NCBI RefSeq assembly: GCF_900112695.1
Contig: NZ_FOMT01000002.1
Coordinates: 254,479 to 318,478 of the forward strand
DNA: 64,000 nt
Source: Paenibacillus catalpae
GTDB lineage: Bacteria > Bacillota > Bacilli > Paenibacillales > Paenibacillaceae
Direction of reading: 5' to 3'
The notes below the pieces were generated by a model that did no database searches, was not told the DNA's origin, and saw only the letters and a list, made by a program, of their open reading frames with translations. This document shows, one piece after another, positions 19,836-29,281 of the stretch. The position numbers were made by a program, and so were the translations under genes. How positions within the stretch are numbered: the first letter of the stretch is position 1; the number at the start of each line of letters is the position of its first letter.

Positions 19836-21386
19836 ATGTACAAGGTGCTGGTCGTCGATGATGAACCGTTCATGCTGGAGGGCTGGAGGACCATGGTGGA
19901 TTGGGAGAAGTATGGCTTCCGGCTTTGCTGGGCGGTATCGGACGGCAAGGAAGCACTGGAGGTAATGGAGCAGGAAGTGCCCGATCTCGTATTTACTGAT
20001 CTTCAAATGCCGGTTATGGATGGACTTGAACTGATCAGGCAAATGAAACAACGCCATAGGCTTGAGCATATAACGACGGCAATTGTCAGCGGCTACTCAC
20101 GGTTTGATGCTGCACAGTTCGCGATCCGTCATCAGATTGAGCAGTATTTATTGAAGCCGCTGATTGAAGAAGAGATACATGAGCTGCTGAATTCCCTCCG
20201 CTTGTCACTGGACCAGCGTAAAGCAGCGGATAGCCTGGCGAGTGAGAAAGAGTCCCTGCACACCGTATTTGCAAGGGCGCTTCAGGATGAGAGTGAGCAT
20301 GCGCGCTCGGCGCTGCTGCAGCTGCTGGACTGTCCTAATGATGTGCCTGGAAGACTGCTCCTCTTAGATGCCGGCAAGACGGCTGCGCCAAGCAAGGAAG
20401 AGGTTGAAGCAGTTTCGGCAGGATTGTCGGCAGGCATTTGCTGTTTCGAGGATGCCGCAGGTTCCGCATTGCTGATGGTCTGGTCGCGGCAAATGGACAG
20501 CTCGGAAGCCGGGCTGGATTCGGATGTTCGGATGATCGCAGCCAGGCTGGCTGGCGAATATCCGTCGTGTTCGATTTACGTCAGCGGGAGAACACGGGGC
20601 TGGCAGCATCTGCGGCAATTGCACAAGCAGCTGCTGGAGCTTCGCGGCAGAAGCTTGTATAAGGGACAGTCCGGTATCTGCTGGCATGAGCAGGTTCAAG
20701 AACAGGTGCAGTGGCGGTGGGAGGATGCGGCAAGCCGGGCGGCGGCTTTGCTAAATTCCGTAGACCGTAACGAAGCTGCCGCTATAGGAAGTGCTGTACA
20801 TGCACTAGCCGAGTTTATTGCTGGGACAGCCGATCCGGCTGGCAGTATGGCGGCATGCCTCTCTTATTTGCAGGGCGGACTGCTGCGTGCTTATCATCAA
20901 GCTGGCGGTGATCCCATACACCCGCCGGATTGGCTATTGCCTCAATACGGCTGGCAGGCGAATGTGCGGGAACAGTTAACGGCGGTTTGCCTGAAGGCTG
21001 CCGGGCAGATTGAAGAGCTGAATGGCAAGCGTCCGGAAGGACGGCTTCAAGAGGCTGTTGCTTATGTGACTGCCCATTACCGGGAGAAGCTGCAGCTTAA
21101 AGAACTGGCGGAGCTGTTCCGGCTCAATCCGGTTTATTTGGGCCAGCAATTCAAACGGGTGACCGGTTATTGCTTTAATGATTACATGCATCTCCTGCGG
21201 ATTAAGGAAGCGAAGAAGCTGCTGCTTCGGACTGATCTGAAGGTATCCGCAATTGCCAGTGAGCTCGGCTATCACAGCACGGAATATTTCGGCTCTGTCT
21301 TTAAATCACTTACGAAAGTATCGCCCTCGGCTTACAAATCGAATCAAAAAGGTGATTGGCGCGATGATGAACCGGCTATTTTCTAA
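19836..21386 (+). CDS. YesN-type response regulator (first of two flanking one kinase)
   Basis: A 516-aa regulator. The receiver domain has the DDE acidic pair near residues 8-10, the phospho-acceptor in LVFTDLQMPVMDG near 55, and the lysine in YLLKPLIEE near 105. After a long linker, the C-terminal AraC helix-turn-helix pair reads LKELAELFRLNPVYLGQQFKR and VSAIASELGYHSTEYFGSVFK. I prefer ATG 19836, eight bases after AAAGGTGG, over a GTG four codons earlier. The 3' end overlaps the kinase gene by about 20 bases, indicating translational coupling. It probably controls the LplABC-type transporter downstream. Confidence 0.86.
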   Translation: MYKVLVVDDEPFMLEGWRTMVDWEKYGFRLCWAVSDGKEALEVMEQEVPDLVFTDLQMPVMDGLELIRQMKQRHRLEHITTAIVSGYSRFDAAQFAIRHQIEQYLLKPLIEEEIHELLNSLRLSLDQRKAADSLASEKESLHTVFARALQDESEHARSALLQLLDCPNDVPGRLLLLDAGKTAAPSKEEVEAVSAGLSAGICCFEDAAGSALLMVWSRQMDSSEAGLDSDVRMIAARLAGEYPSCSIYVSGRTRGWQHLRQLHKQLLELRGRSLYKGQSGICWHEQVQEQVQWRWEDAASRAAALLNSVDRNEAAAIGSAVHALAEFIAGTADPAGSMAACLSYLQGGLLRAYHQAGGDPIHPPDWLLPQYGWQANVREQLTAVCLKAAGQIEELNGKRPEGRLQEAVAYVTAHYREKLQLKELAELFRLNPVYLGQQFKRVTGYCFNDYMHLLRIKEAKKLLLRTDLKVSAIASELGYHSTEYFGSVFKSLTKVSPSAYKSNQKGDWRDDEPAIF

Positions 21387-23166
21387 TAAAATCAACGATA
21401 TTCCCCTGAATCTGAAATTCCTTATGATCTACGTGTTATGCATCCTCATCCCGATTATCGGCATCAACGTTTTTTTCTATCAGCAGAACTCGGATAATAT
21501 CCGGATACGCGAGCAAGAGAATTTGCGCAAGTCGATGGACCGCGCAGCGGCGGAGCTGCACAGCATGATCGACGAAAGCGTCGCGGTCAGCCACTCGATC
21601 GAAGGCGACGATTCGCTGAATGAAGTATTGGACAAAACGTATGACAGCCCCGTCTCTTCCTATGAAAGCTACGACAGCGTACTGCGCAACAAGCTGAAGC
21701 GCTATATGCCCGTTTACCCGAACATCCTGGAAATCCGGATCTACACGTACAACCGGTCCATTCAGACCGGAAGCAATTATTATGTCATCAACCAGGCGGA
21801 AGAAAACAGCCCATGGCTGCAACCGCTGCTGAGAGAGCCGGGTCATGCTTTTCGCGTAGTCGCTTATACCGAAACGTCAGGGACAACGGCAGGCCCCTCC
21901 AAAAAAATGAGTGTCATCAGCGATATGGATCAAGGCTTCAGCATTGTAAAGCCGGATTATCGGAAGTTCCTTCGGGTCGATCTGAATGTGGACAAAATTT
22001 ACGATATTTTGAGCAGGGAAAGCGACAGCCTGGGCCTGCAGCTGGTGAATGAGCATAATGAGATCGTCGCCGAAACGGGGGACCGCAATAGGCCCGTCCA
22101 TGCCGCGGATACGGCGGAATGGGGCTCGGGCGATGTCTTTGTCTCGAACCTTGGAACGGTCAGCTACGTGCAGGGCTGGAAGCTGGTCGGACGGGCAAAT
22201 AATGACCGGATTACCGGTCTCCTGGACGAATCGAGGCGGTCGATCCTATGGCTCGCGGTTATTAGCACGCTTATTCCTTCCCTTCTTATTTTCGTTATGC
22301 TCCGTTCCTACCACTACCGGATCAAGAAGCTGGCCCGCCATATGGACCGCGTACGCAATGAGCGCTTCGACCAGGTGATGCTGCCGGAAGGAAAAGATGA
22401 GATTGGCGGCCTTATTAATGCCTACAATGTGATGACGATGAAGATTAACATGCTCATTAATGATGTCTATAAGCTGGAAATTCATCAGAAGAGTCTTGAG
22501 GTCGAGCGGGTACGGATGGAGATGAATATGCTTCAAAGCCAGATGAATCCTCATTTCCTGTTTAATACGCTTAATGCTCTGCTCGTTGTGGCGACGAAAA
22601 ACGGCTACAAGGATGTTACGGAAATTATTAAAAGCCTGTCGCTTCTTCTCCGAAGACTGCTCAGACGGGCCGATGACCTGGTGCCGTTGAAGGAAGAGCT
22701 GCAGTTCACGCTCATGTATCTGCAGATTGAGAAGTTCCGGTTCGGTGAACGGTTTGATTATGTTGTTGATATCGACCCGCATGCCAGCGAGATTAAGGTG
22801 CCGATCATGAGCATTCAGCCGCTTGCCGAGAATGCCTGCAAGCATGGGCTGCAGGCGATTAAGGGCGGAGGGATCGTCCGGATCGAAGCCCGGATGTCCG
22901 AACGGGGCTTAACCGTCTCCGTATCGGATAACGGAATTGGCATGGATCAGGCGGTGCTTGACCGGCTGCAGCAGGCTGTACGTTCGGAGCAGGGGATGGA
23001 AGGTCATGTCGGTCTGCGCAATGTGTACCGCAGACTCGAGCTTTTCTACCACGAAAGCGTACAGTTTCGGATGATGAGCGGCCCGGAAGGCGGACTCACC
23101 GTAAGCTACCAGATACCGCTTCAGCAGCTCGAGCAAGCCCAGGCGAAGCCGGGTGCCGCCTCGTAA
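21364..23166 (+). CDS. YesM-type sensor histidine kinase
   Basis: A 600-aa membrane kinase. Membrane segments lie at about residues 18-37 and 295-315, with an extracellular sensor domain between them. A HAMP region follows (HMDRVRNERFDQVMLPEGKDEIGG). The phospho-histidine is in LQSQMNPHFLFNTLNALL. The ATPase domain shows IQPLAENACKHGLQ and VSDNGIGMD. ATG 21364 has AAGGTGA eight bases upstream and sits inside the preceding regulator gene; ATG 21367 is equally possible. It lies between two YesN-type regulators, either or both of which could be partners. Confidence 0.88.
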   Translation: MMNRLFSNKINDIPLNLKFLMIYVLCILIPIIGINVFFYQQNSDNIRIREQENLRKSMDRAAAELHSMIDESVAVSHSIEGDDSLNEVLDKTYDSPVSSYESYDSVLRNKLKRYMPVYPNILEIRIYTYNRSIQTGSNYYVINQAEENSPWLQPLLREPGHAFRVVAYTETSGTTAGPSKKMSVISDMDQGFSIVKPDYRKFLRVDLNVDKIYDILSRESDSLGLQLVNEHNEIVAETGDRNRPVHAADTAEWGSGDVFVSNLGTVSYVQGWKLVGRANNDRITGLLDESRRSILWLAVISTLIPSLLIFVMLRSYHYRIKKLARHMDRVRNERFDQVMLPEGKDEIGGLINAYNVMTMKINMLINDVYKLEIHQKSLEVERVRMEMNMLQSQMNPHFLFNTLNALLVVATKNGYKDVTEIIKSLSLLLRRLLRRADDLVPLKEELQFTLMYLQIEKFRFGERFDYVVDIDPHASEIKVPIMSIQPLAENACKHGLQAIKGGGIVRIEARMSERGLTVSVSDNGIGMDQAVLDRLQQAVRSEQGMEGHVGLRNVYRRLELFYHESVQFRMMSGPEGGLTVSYQIPLQQLEQAQAKPGAAS

Positions 23167-23184
23167 ATCGAAAGGGGGAGCAAG

Positions 23185-24744
23185 ATGTACCGTGTCCTGC
23201 TTGTTGATGATGAACCTTTTGCCATTGAAGGGCTCCAATTATTGATTGATTGGGAGAAGAACGGATTTGCGGTCGAATCCGTATGCGGGGATGGGGAGGA
23301 AGCGGCCCGGGTCATCCGCCAATCGAAGCCCGACTTGGTTGTTACCGATATTCGCATGCCTTCGATGGACGGATTAGAGCTGATTGAGCAGATGAGGCTG
23401 GAAGGCCATATGCAGACGAAGTTTGTGGTGATGAGCGGTTACAGCGATTTCGAATATGCACGAAGAGCACTTCAGCTTGGCGTCTCTCATTATTTGACGA
23501 AACCGATTATGAGCGACGAAGCGGATGAAGTGCTCGAGAGTTTAAATAAAGTTCTGGAAGAAGAGACCCGGAAGAGGCAGGCCGTCCGGCATACGGAGCG
23601 GTATGCGCAGCGCCGGGCTCTGCTCGCGCTGATCCGCGGCGAGGAACTATCCGAGACAGAGCAGGGCTCTATTGAACGTATTTCCGAAGGTGTCAAGGGC
23701 TGGGTGTATATGCGCGTGGAGCTGGATGAATCAGAGCTGGCTAATGCGATTGAAGCGGCCCAGGAGATGTTGGAAACGGAATCCGGTATGTCCGGATCAG
23801 TGGGTTATATAGTAGAGCAGGAGCTGGCCTCCTTTGGCTTGGCCTGCATGCTGCGGGATGACAGCAAGTCGGCCGTGCGTGAGCTCGCGGAGCTTGTCTA
23901 CGGACGGCTTCGTAAAGCTATGAGCGGAAGCTTCAGCTTAGTCGTCGGCAGCGCCGTGAATGAGCCGGACGACTTAAGCAGCTCTTACCGCCATATGCTG
24001 CAAGCAAGCGCGTACCTCTTTTTTGACCGGAGGCAGAAACCTCTCTATTACGAGGATATTAAAGAACAGGACTTTGGATATGATTCGCATTTGTGGGAAG
24101 CGGCAGAAGGGATCATAGAGGCCGTTGAAACGAATGATGAGCAGCAAATCATCGAGCGCCTGCAGCGGATCTTCGATCATTTTGCCAGGCAGATGACGAT
24201 GCCTTCCCTGATCTCGGCTTTCTCGACGCATATTATGGTGCAATGCTCCGGCATCTGCAAAGAGCTTGGCGGAGATGCGGAGCAACTGCTTGAACGTACC
24301 GGCTCTCCGCTTATTGGAGCGCATGAGCATTCGTTGCTCAAGCTGCAAGCCTTCCTGCTTTCCTTTTGCTTGTTGTGCCGAGAGGAACTGTCCGCTCTTC
24401 GCAACAGGCAGCAAGGAGGGACGATCGCCAAGGTAGAAGAGTATTTGCGCCAGCATTACCGCGAGTCCATAACGGTGAAGGAGATCGCGGAGATTTATTA
24501 TATGAACCCGGTCTATCTGGGGCAAGCCTTTACGCGGAAATACGGGGTCAGCATTCACGAGTATATTCATCGTCTGCGCATGGATGAGGCGAAGGAGCAG
24601 CTTCATAAACAGGAGATTTCAGGGGCAGCACTTGCGGAGGGCCTTGGCTACTGCAGCTATCAGCACTTCTTGAAGCAATTCGAGAAGCGGTACGGGATGA
24701 AGCTCGCCGAGTATAAAAAAACAATAATGGACCTTAAATCATAG
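23185..24744 (+). CDS. YesN-type response regulator (second of two)
   Basis: A 519-aa regulator. The receiver carries DDE at residues 8-10, the phospho-acceptor in LVVTDIRMPSMDG near 55, and HYLTKPIMSDE near 105. The C-terminal AraC helix-turn-helix region reads VKEIAEIYYMNPVYLGQAFTRKYG and AALAEGLGYCSYQHFLKQFEKRYG. It begins 18 bases after the kinase stop, preceded by AAAGGGGGAGC. It is a paralogue of the regulator at 19836, so this kinase operon carries two output proteins. Confidence 0.87.
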   Translation: MYRVLLVDDEPFAIEGLQLLIDWEKNGFAVESVCGDGEEAARVIRQSKPDLVVTDIRMPSMDGLELIEQMRLEGHMQTKFVVMSGYSDFEYARRALQLGVSHYLTKPIMSDEADEVLESLNKVLEEETRKRQAVRHTERYAQRRALLALIRGEELSETEQGSIERISEGVKGWVYMRVELDESELANAIEAAQEMLETESGMSGSVGYIVEQELASFGLACMLRDDSKSAVRELAELVYGRLRKAMSGSFSLVVGSAVNEPDDLSSSYRHMLQASAYLFFDRRQKPLYYEDIKEQDFGYDSHLWEAAEGIIEAVETNDEQQIIERLQRIFDHFARQMTMPSLISAFSTHIMVQCSGICKELGGDAEQLLERTGSPLIGAHEHSLLKLQAFLLSFCLLCREELSALRNRQQGGTIAKVEEYLRQHYRESITVKEIAEIYYMNPVYLGQAFTRKYGVSIHEYIHRLRMDEAKEQLHKQEISGAALAEGLGYCSYQHFLKQFEKRYGMKLAEYKKTIMDLKS

Positions 24745-24771
24745 GGGGATAATGCTTAACTCTGATTATGA

Positions 24772-24785
24772 TGTAAACGCATACA
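24772..24785 (+). promoter_or_regulatory. cre site before the LplA-type operon
   Basis: TGTAAACGCATACA, extended symmetrically to GATGTAAACGCATACATC, fits the CcpA cre consensus well. It lies 51 bases before the solute-binding protein start, consistent with repression by preferred carbon sources. Confidence 0.7.
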
Positions 24786-24835
24786 TCTGCTTCATAATGA
24801 AGAAGCAAGCACACAATTCGTAGGAGGAGAAGCAA

Positions 24836-26557
24836 ATGGGGGTTAAAGGAAAAAAACCATTATTGACATCCATGGCCGTTGCGGTTGCCTTGAGCATGAC
24901 GCTTGCTGCCTGCAGCAACGGCGGCAGCAATAACGGGAACAGCAACGCATCTGCTGCACCGTCTAATGCAGCTACTAACAGCGGCAATGCAGCAAGTCCG
25001 GAAGCTACGGAAGAAGCGCTTAAGCCGATTGAAATTTCAGCGTTTATGGGTGCGCCAGGTCAAGCGCCAACTCCGGATAACAAACTGTTCAAGGCCATAA
25101 AAGATGAGCTTGGCATTACGTTCAAACAGGAATTCCTGGTTGGCGATCTGGAGCAAAAGCTGGGCGTTATGATTGCCGGCGGCGACTATCCGGACCTGAT
25201 CACGGCGGATCCGAAGCTCGTATCGGCCGGTGCGGTTATTCCGCTTGAAGATCTCATTGAGCAATATGCTCCTAAGCTGAAAGAGCACTACGCAAAATAT
25301 TGGAATCGGATGAAGGATCCTTCCGACGGTCATATTTACTGGCTGCCGAACTACGGCGCTTACCAAGGCGAGGTGAATGAAACCTGGTACAGCGGTCCGG
25401 CATTCTGGATTCAAAAGGCCGTTCTGAAGGAGTTTGGCTATCCAAAGCTTCAAACGCTTGATGAATACATGGACCTGATTCGTCAATATGCAGCGAAATA
25501 TCCGGAGATCGACGGTCAGAAAACGATTGGCTTTACGACTCTTGCTTCGGACTGGCGGACATTTGGCCTGCTTAATGCTCCAGAGCATCTGACAGGACAT
25601 CCGAATGACGGCGGCGTAATTGTCGATAACGGCGTGGCCAGCGTATTTGCCGACAAGGATATTTCGAAAACGTATTACAAAGAGCTGAACGCCCTGTACA
25701 ACGAAGGGTTGATGGACAAAGAAGCCTTCACGCAAAACTATGACCAGTATCTGGCGAAGCTGACCACAGGCAGCGTGCTTGGTATGTTCGACCAGCACTG
25801 GAACTTCCAAACCGCTGAAGACTCCTTGAATACACAAAACAAATCGGAACGCACTTATGTAGGAATCCCGCTTGTTTATGACACAAGCATTAAAGACTAC
25901 TATCGTGACCGTGCTGTTATCAACTTAAACAACGGCTTTGGTATTTCCGTTGACGCGAAGGATCCTAAGCGCATCATTCAGGCGCTTGAACAACTGATGG
26001 ACGAGAAATATCAGAAGATGTTCACTTGGGGCGAAGAAGGCGTTGACTATCAAGTTGGGGCAGACGGCAAATATACACGGACGCCTGAGCAGCGTACACA
26101 ATATGATGACCCGGCATGGAAACTGGCTAATCTCGGCAACGGCATCTTCACTTACCTGCCTAAAATTGAAGGTACGCTGAGCGACGGCAATGCAACATCA
26201 CCGGGCGGCGACCCGCAAGAGTTCTATGACAGCCTGAAAGATGTCGACAAAGAAGTACTGTCCGCCTACGGACATAAAACATGGACCGATTTCTTCTCGG
26301 CACCGCCAGATAACCCGGTTTACTACCCGGCTTGGCAGATCGACCTGATTGACGGTTCAGATGCTTCGATCGCCAATAAGAAGATGACGGATGCGTCTCT
26401 CAAATTCTTGCCTCGCGCGATTATGTCGAAACCGGATCAATTCGATAAAGTATGGCAGGACTACGTGGACGAGTATAAGAAAATCAACGTGAAAGCTTAC
26501 GAGGACCGCATTAACGAGCAGATCCAATGGCGTATCCAGAACTGGTCGGCCCAATAA
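24836..26557 (+). CDS. ABC transporter solute-binding lipoprotein, LplA type
   Basis: A 573-aa extracytoplasmic receptor of the large CUT1-type binding proteins found beside YesM/YesN pairs in Paenibacillus. A lipoprotein signal peptide ends at LAAC (cysteine about residue 24), followed by an Asn/Ser/Gly/Ala-rich linker to about residue 60. The SBP_bac_1 fold includes GDYPDLITADPKLVSAGAVIPL and a long C-terminal lobe. ATG 24836 follows AGGAGGAGAAGCAA. It works with the two permeases encoded next. No ATPase gene is present, as usual for this class, which shares a MsmX-like ATPase encoded elsewhere. The likely cargo is an oligosaccharide, not specified by the sequence. Confidence 0.88.
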   Translation: MGVKGKKPLLTSMAVAVALSMTLAACSNGGSNNGNSNASAAPSNAATNSGNAASPEATEEALKPIEISAFMGAPGQAPTPDNKLFKAIKDELGITFKQEFLVGDLEQKLGVMIAGGDYPDLITADPKLVSAGAVIPLEDLIEQYAPKLKEHYAKYWNRMKDPSDGHIYWLPNYGAYQGEVNETWYSGPAFWIQKAVLKEFGYPKLQTLDEYMDLIRQYAAKYPEIDGQKTIGFTTLASDWRTFGLLNAPEHLTGHPNDGGVIVDNGVASVFADKDISKTYYKELNALYNEGLMDKEAFTQNYDQYLAKLTTGSVLGMFDQHWNFQTAEDSLNTQNKSERTYVGIPLVYDTSIKDYYRDRAVINLNNGFGISVDAKDPKRIIQALEQLMDEKYQKMFTWGEEGVDYQVGADGKYTRTPEQRTQYDDPAWKLANLGNGIFTYLPKIEGTLSDGNATSPGGDPQEFYDSLKDVDKEVLSAYGHKTWTDFFSAPPDNPVYYPAWQIDLIDGSDASIANKKMTDASLKFLPRAIMSKPDQFDKVWQDYVDEYKKINVKAYEDRINEQIQWRIQNWSAQ

Positions 26558-26572
26558 GACATTAAGCAGCAG

Positions 26573-26615
26573 AAAGCGGAAGGGATGAAGCAGACTGCCT
26601 CATGCCTTCCGCTTT
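26573..26615 (+). promoter_or_regulatory. Stable intergenic hairpin between receptor and permease genes
   Basis: AAAGCGGAAGG (26573-26583) pairs with CCTTCCGCTTT (26605-26615), with further pairing inside. There is only a weak T run (ATCTTTGG) after it. Such hairpins after binding-protein genes can stabilise the upstream mRNA or attenuate read-through, giving more receptor than permease. Confidence 0.65.
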
Positions 26616-26638
26616 ATCTTTGGAGTGGAGGAAGAGAG

Positions 26639-27601
26639 ATGGCGAAACCCGTTGATGCATTAGCTTTAGAGGCGGCTGTCCAGCCGAAGAAGACCCGCAA
26701 ATCCAGGCGGTTCAAAAACCAGGGTCAGCTGATGTGGATGTCGCTGCCCGTACTCATTTATGTCATGCTCTTCTCGTATTACCCGATTTGGGGATGGACG
26801 ATGGCTTTTCAGAATTACAAGCCGGCCAAATCTTTTGCACAGCAGGAGTGGGTAGGTTTAAAGCAGTTCAAGTTCCTGTTTACCGATGAAGGCTTTCTGC
26901 GAGTTCTTCGCAATACGATTGGCATGAGCGCCATTAATATGGTGCTGGGATTCGTAACGGCGATTGTCTTTGCGATATTGTTAAATGAAGTGAAGAACAA
27001 GCTGTTCAAGCGTTCGATTCAGACGATTTCGTATTTGCCGCATTTTCTGTCGTGGATTATCGTTACGGGGATCGTTGCAAGTTCGCTATCCGTAGATGGC
27101 GGTATCGTTAATGAGGTACTCATGAAGCTGGGCTTTATTCATGAACCAATCCTGTGGCTTAGCGAACCTAAATATTTCTGGGGCATTGTTGGCGCATCGC
27201 ATGTTTGGAAAGAAGTCGGTTGGAATGCAATCATCTATTTGGCGGCGATTACCTCTATTGATCCCTCGCTGTACGAGGCGGCAGAGATCGACGGAGCTAA
27301 CCGTTACCATAAGATGTGGTATATAACACTCCCGGGCATCAAGTCTATCGTTATTATTTTGCTCATCATGAACCTGGGCTGGATTCTGGAAGCGGGCTTT
27401 GAAGTGCAGTATTTGCTTGGTAATGGCGTTGTTGTCGACTGGTCGGAGACGATTGATATCTTCGTACTGAAATACGGGCTCAAGCAGGGCAACTACTCGC
27501 TGGCTACCGCAGCCGGCATATTCAAGACGGTTGTCAGCATCACGCTCATCTATGCGGCCAATACGCTAGCGAAGCGGTTCGGCGAAGAAAGGCTTATTTG
27601 A
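26639..27601 (+). CDS. ABC transporter permease, LplB type
   Basis: A 320-aa permease of the MalF-like family. It has six membrane segments, beginning at about residue 32 (MWMSLPVLIYVMLFSYYPIWGW). The EAA loop reads YEAAEIDGANRYHKMWYITLPGI near residues 209-231. I chose ATG 26639, which has GGAGTGGAGGAAGAG just upstream; an in-frame ATG at 26585 lies inside the intergenic hairpin. It forms a heterodimer with the next permease and receives substrate from the lipoprotein encoded upstream. Confidence 0.9.
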   Translation: MAKPVDALALEAAVQPKKTRKSRRFKNQGQLMWMSLPVLIYVMLFSYYPIWGWTMAFQNYKPAKSFAQQEWVGLKQFKFLFTDEGFLRVLRNTIGMSAINMVLGFVTAIVFAILLNEVKNKLFKRSIQTISYLPHFLSWIIVTGIVASSLSVDGGIVNEVLMKLGFIHEPILWLSEPKYFWGIVGASHVWKEVGWNAIIYLAAITSIDPSLYEAAEIDGANRYHKMWYITLPGIKSIVIILLIMNLGWILEAGFEVQYLLGNGVVVDWSETIDIFVLKYGLKQGNYSLATAAGIFKTVVSITLIYAANTLAKRFGEERLI

Positions 27602-27631
27602 TTAGGCTTATGCTTACGATGCAACAATTAT

Positions 27632-27656
27632 CATTAATAGCCCAAACTAGGCTATT
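27632..27656 (+). promoter_or_regulatory. Small hairpin before the second permease gene
   Basis: TTAATAGCC-CAAACTA-GGCTATTAA is a nine-base-pair stem in the 74-base gap between the permease genes, directly before AGGGGGATAAC. It has no T run and may be an RNA processing or stability element. Confidence 0.45.
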
Positions 27657-27675
27657 AAAGTGTTAGGGGGATAAC

Positions 27676-28578
27676 ATGAGAAAAAGAACAGTTCAGCTTG
27701 AGCCAGCGGTATTTAATACAGTGAATGCAATTATCATGATTATGCTGGCCGTTGTTACACTCTACCCCTTCTTGAATACGCTTGCCGTATCCTTTAACGC
27801 GGGGCTTGATACGATTCGGGGCGGCATCTATATTTGGCCGAGAATGTGGACCCTTCAGAACTACAAGGCAGTATTCATTACAGGAACCGTGTTTAACGCA
27901 TTCTACATCTCGGTTGCCCGTACGATATTGGCAACGGTGCTCAGCCTGTTCCTTACTACGATGCTGGCGTATACCGTCAGCCGGAAGGAATATGCTTTCC
28001 GTAAGCCGATTACGATTATGATCGTCATGACGATGTATTTTAACGCGGGACTGATCCCGTATTACTTCCTGATCAAGGATCTTCACCTGCTGAATAACTT
28101 CCTGGTCTATATTGTTCCCGGCCTGGTCAGCGCCTTTAACATGATCGTTATCCGTACCTATATCGGGACATTGTCCGAGAGCTTGATTGAATCGGCCAAA
28201 GTGGACGGGGCAGGCGATTTCCGTATCTTCATGCAGGTCATTCTTCCGCTGTGCCAGCCGGTGCTGGCAACGGTCGCGCTGTTCGTAGCAGTAGGACAAT
28301 GGAACTCCTGGTTCGACACGTTCCTGTTCACCTCCTCGAAGCAGGAGCTCAGCACGCTCCAATACGAGCTGATGAAGCTTCTCTCGTCGGCGATGAACTC
28401 GAACAGCAATCCGGCGCTTCAGAACGGTGCCGATCCAAACGCGGCCAAAGCGATGGTCACGCCCCTCTCGATCCGCGCAGCAATCACGATTGTCGCATCC
28501 GTGCCTATCCTGATCGTATACCCGTTCCTGCAAAAATACTTTGTTGTCGGCATGCAGCTCGGCAGCGTAAAAGAATAA
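27676..28578 (+). CDS. ABC transporter permease, LplC/YtcP type
   Basis: A 300-aa permease of the MalG-like family. Six membrane segments are predicted, with the first at residues 14-34 (NAIIMIMLAVVTLYPFLNTL). The EAA loop reads IESAKVDGAGDFRIFMQVILPL. ATG 27676 follows AGGGGGATAAC. It pairs with the LplB-type permease. A terminator follows, closing the operon. Confidence 0.9.
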   Translation: MRKRTVQLEPAVFNTVNAIIMIMLAVVTLYPFLNTLAVSFNAGLDTIRGGIYIWPRMWTLQNYKAVFITGTVFNAFYISVARTILATVLSLFLTTMLAYTVSRKEYAFRKPITIMIVMTMYFNAGLIPYYFLIKDLHLLNNFLVYIVPGLVSAFNMIVIRTYIGTLSESLIESAKVDGAGDFRIFMQVILPLCQPVLATVALFVAVGQWNSWFDTFLFTSSKQELSTLQYELMKLLSSAMNSNSNPALQNGADPNAAKAMVTPLSIRAAITIVASVPILIVYPFLQKYFVVGMQLGSVKE

Positions 28579-28592
28579 GCATCACGCGAATT

Positions 28593-28621
28593 GGACCATC
28601 CTAAAAGGGTGGTCTTTTTTT
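28593..28621 (+). terminator. Intrinsic terminator of the LplABC-type operon
   Basis: GACCATCC-TAAAA-GGGTGGTC (28594-28614) is followed by TTTTTTTGG. Confidence 0.88.
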
Positions 28622-28668
28622 GGTTAAAGAGGCAAACTACGCATTTGAAATGTTCTTCCGATCGCCAT

Positions 28669-29027
28669 TGCTCGAGATTTCCTTGAATCAACGAAGATCG
28701 TTGGAATCCTCGAGCAAAAGCGAACGCTAAAAGCTTTCTGAAAGAAAGCTGCTTCGGAAGCATATACTGCCGCTTCTCCAGAATCATTCGAAATGCTCCT
28801 TTTGCCTTTTAACCTTTTTTGTTTAATAAAGGACTTCAGCTCAGTTTCGAAGCTTACTGAACTTGATTAAAAAGCTGAAACATGGCCGAGGTGCCTCTAG
28901 TCTCCACCTGAGAGGCTGAAAACAGCCTAACAGAGCTTGTTGGGGTAGGTTTGCAGGGTGTGAAAGGCTGATTTCAGCCTTACAGCAGGTAGTACAATAC
29001 GGCAGTCAGGGTCATCTGACTGCCGTA
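28669..29027. repeat. Non-coding gap with several inverted repeats
   Basis: The 516-base gap 28622-29137 has no convincing gene. It holds TTGCTCGAGATTTCC near 28669, mirrored by GGAATCCTCGAGCAA ending near 28718. Two short hairpins follow with the same stem, AGGCTGAAAACAGCCT near 28914 and AGGCTGATTTCAGCCT near 28965. Last is the perfect 12-bp stem TACGGCAGTCAG / CTGACTGCCGTA at 28998-29027, which may end the minus-strand gene at 29138. Confidence 0.5.
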
Positions 29028-29137
29028 CTGGCTACAATCGAAGAAATTGGGGGGCAACAGCGATCGGAAGGACGTTATTTCCGCGCAGTGGCTGTTACCT
29101 TCAACCAAAGCGTTCCCGCACAGCTAACACACTCACC

Positions 29138-29281
29138 TTAGTAAATCTCTACATTATTAGGATTATTACGGCCAACTTCTTTGCTTAATTCCTCGAATGA
29201 TTTCACTTTGCCATGTGTCGGATGCTGCGAATGCTTGCGCTGGCGCCAGGCGTTCTCGCGTCGGTTTTTTGGCGATGTCAT
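29138..29281 (-). CDS. Small basic protein, 47 aa
   Basis: Translation on the minus strand gives MTSPKNRRENAWRQRKHSQH and continues to SFEELSKEVGRNNPNNVEIY. The ribosome site AAGGGAGGT lies seven bases before the ATG, the best possible match, which supports real expression. The N-terminal half is strongly basic (Arg/Lys/His) and the C-terminal half polar with an amphipathic SFEELSKEV helix. I do not recognise the function. It is divergent from the germination operon, which would fit a small spore-associated or nucleic-acid-binding protein, but that is a guess. Confidence 0.7.
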   Translation of the reverse strand: MTSPKNRRENAWRQRKHSQHPTHGKVKSFEELSKEVGRNNPNNVEIY

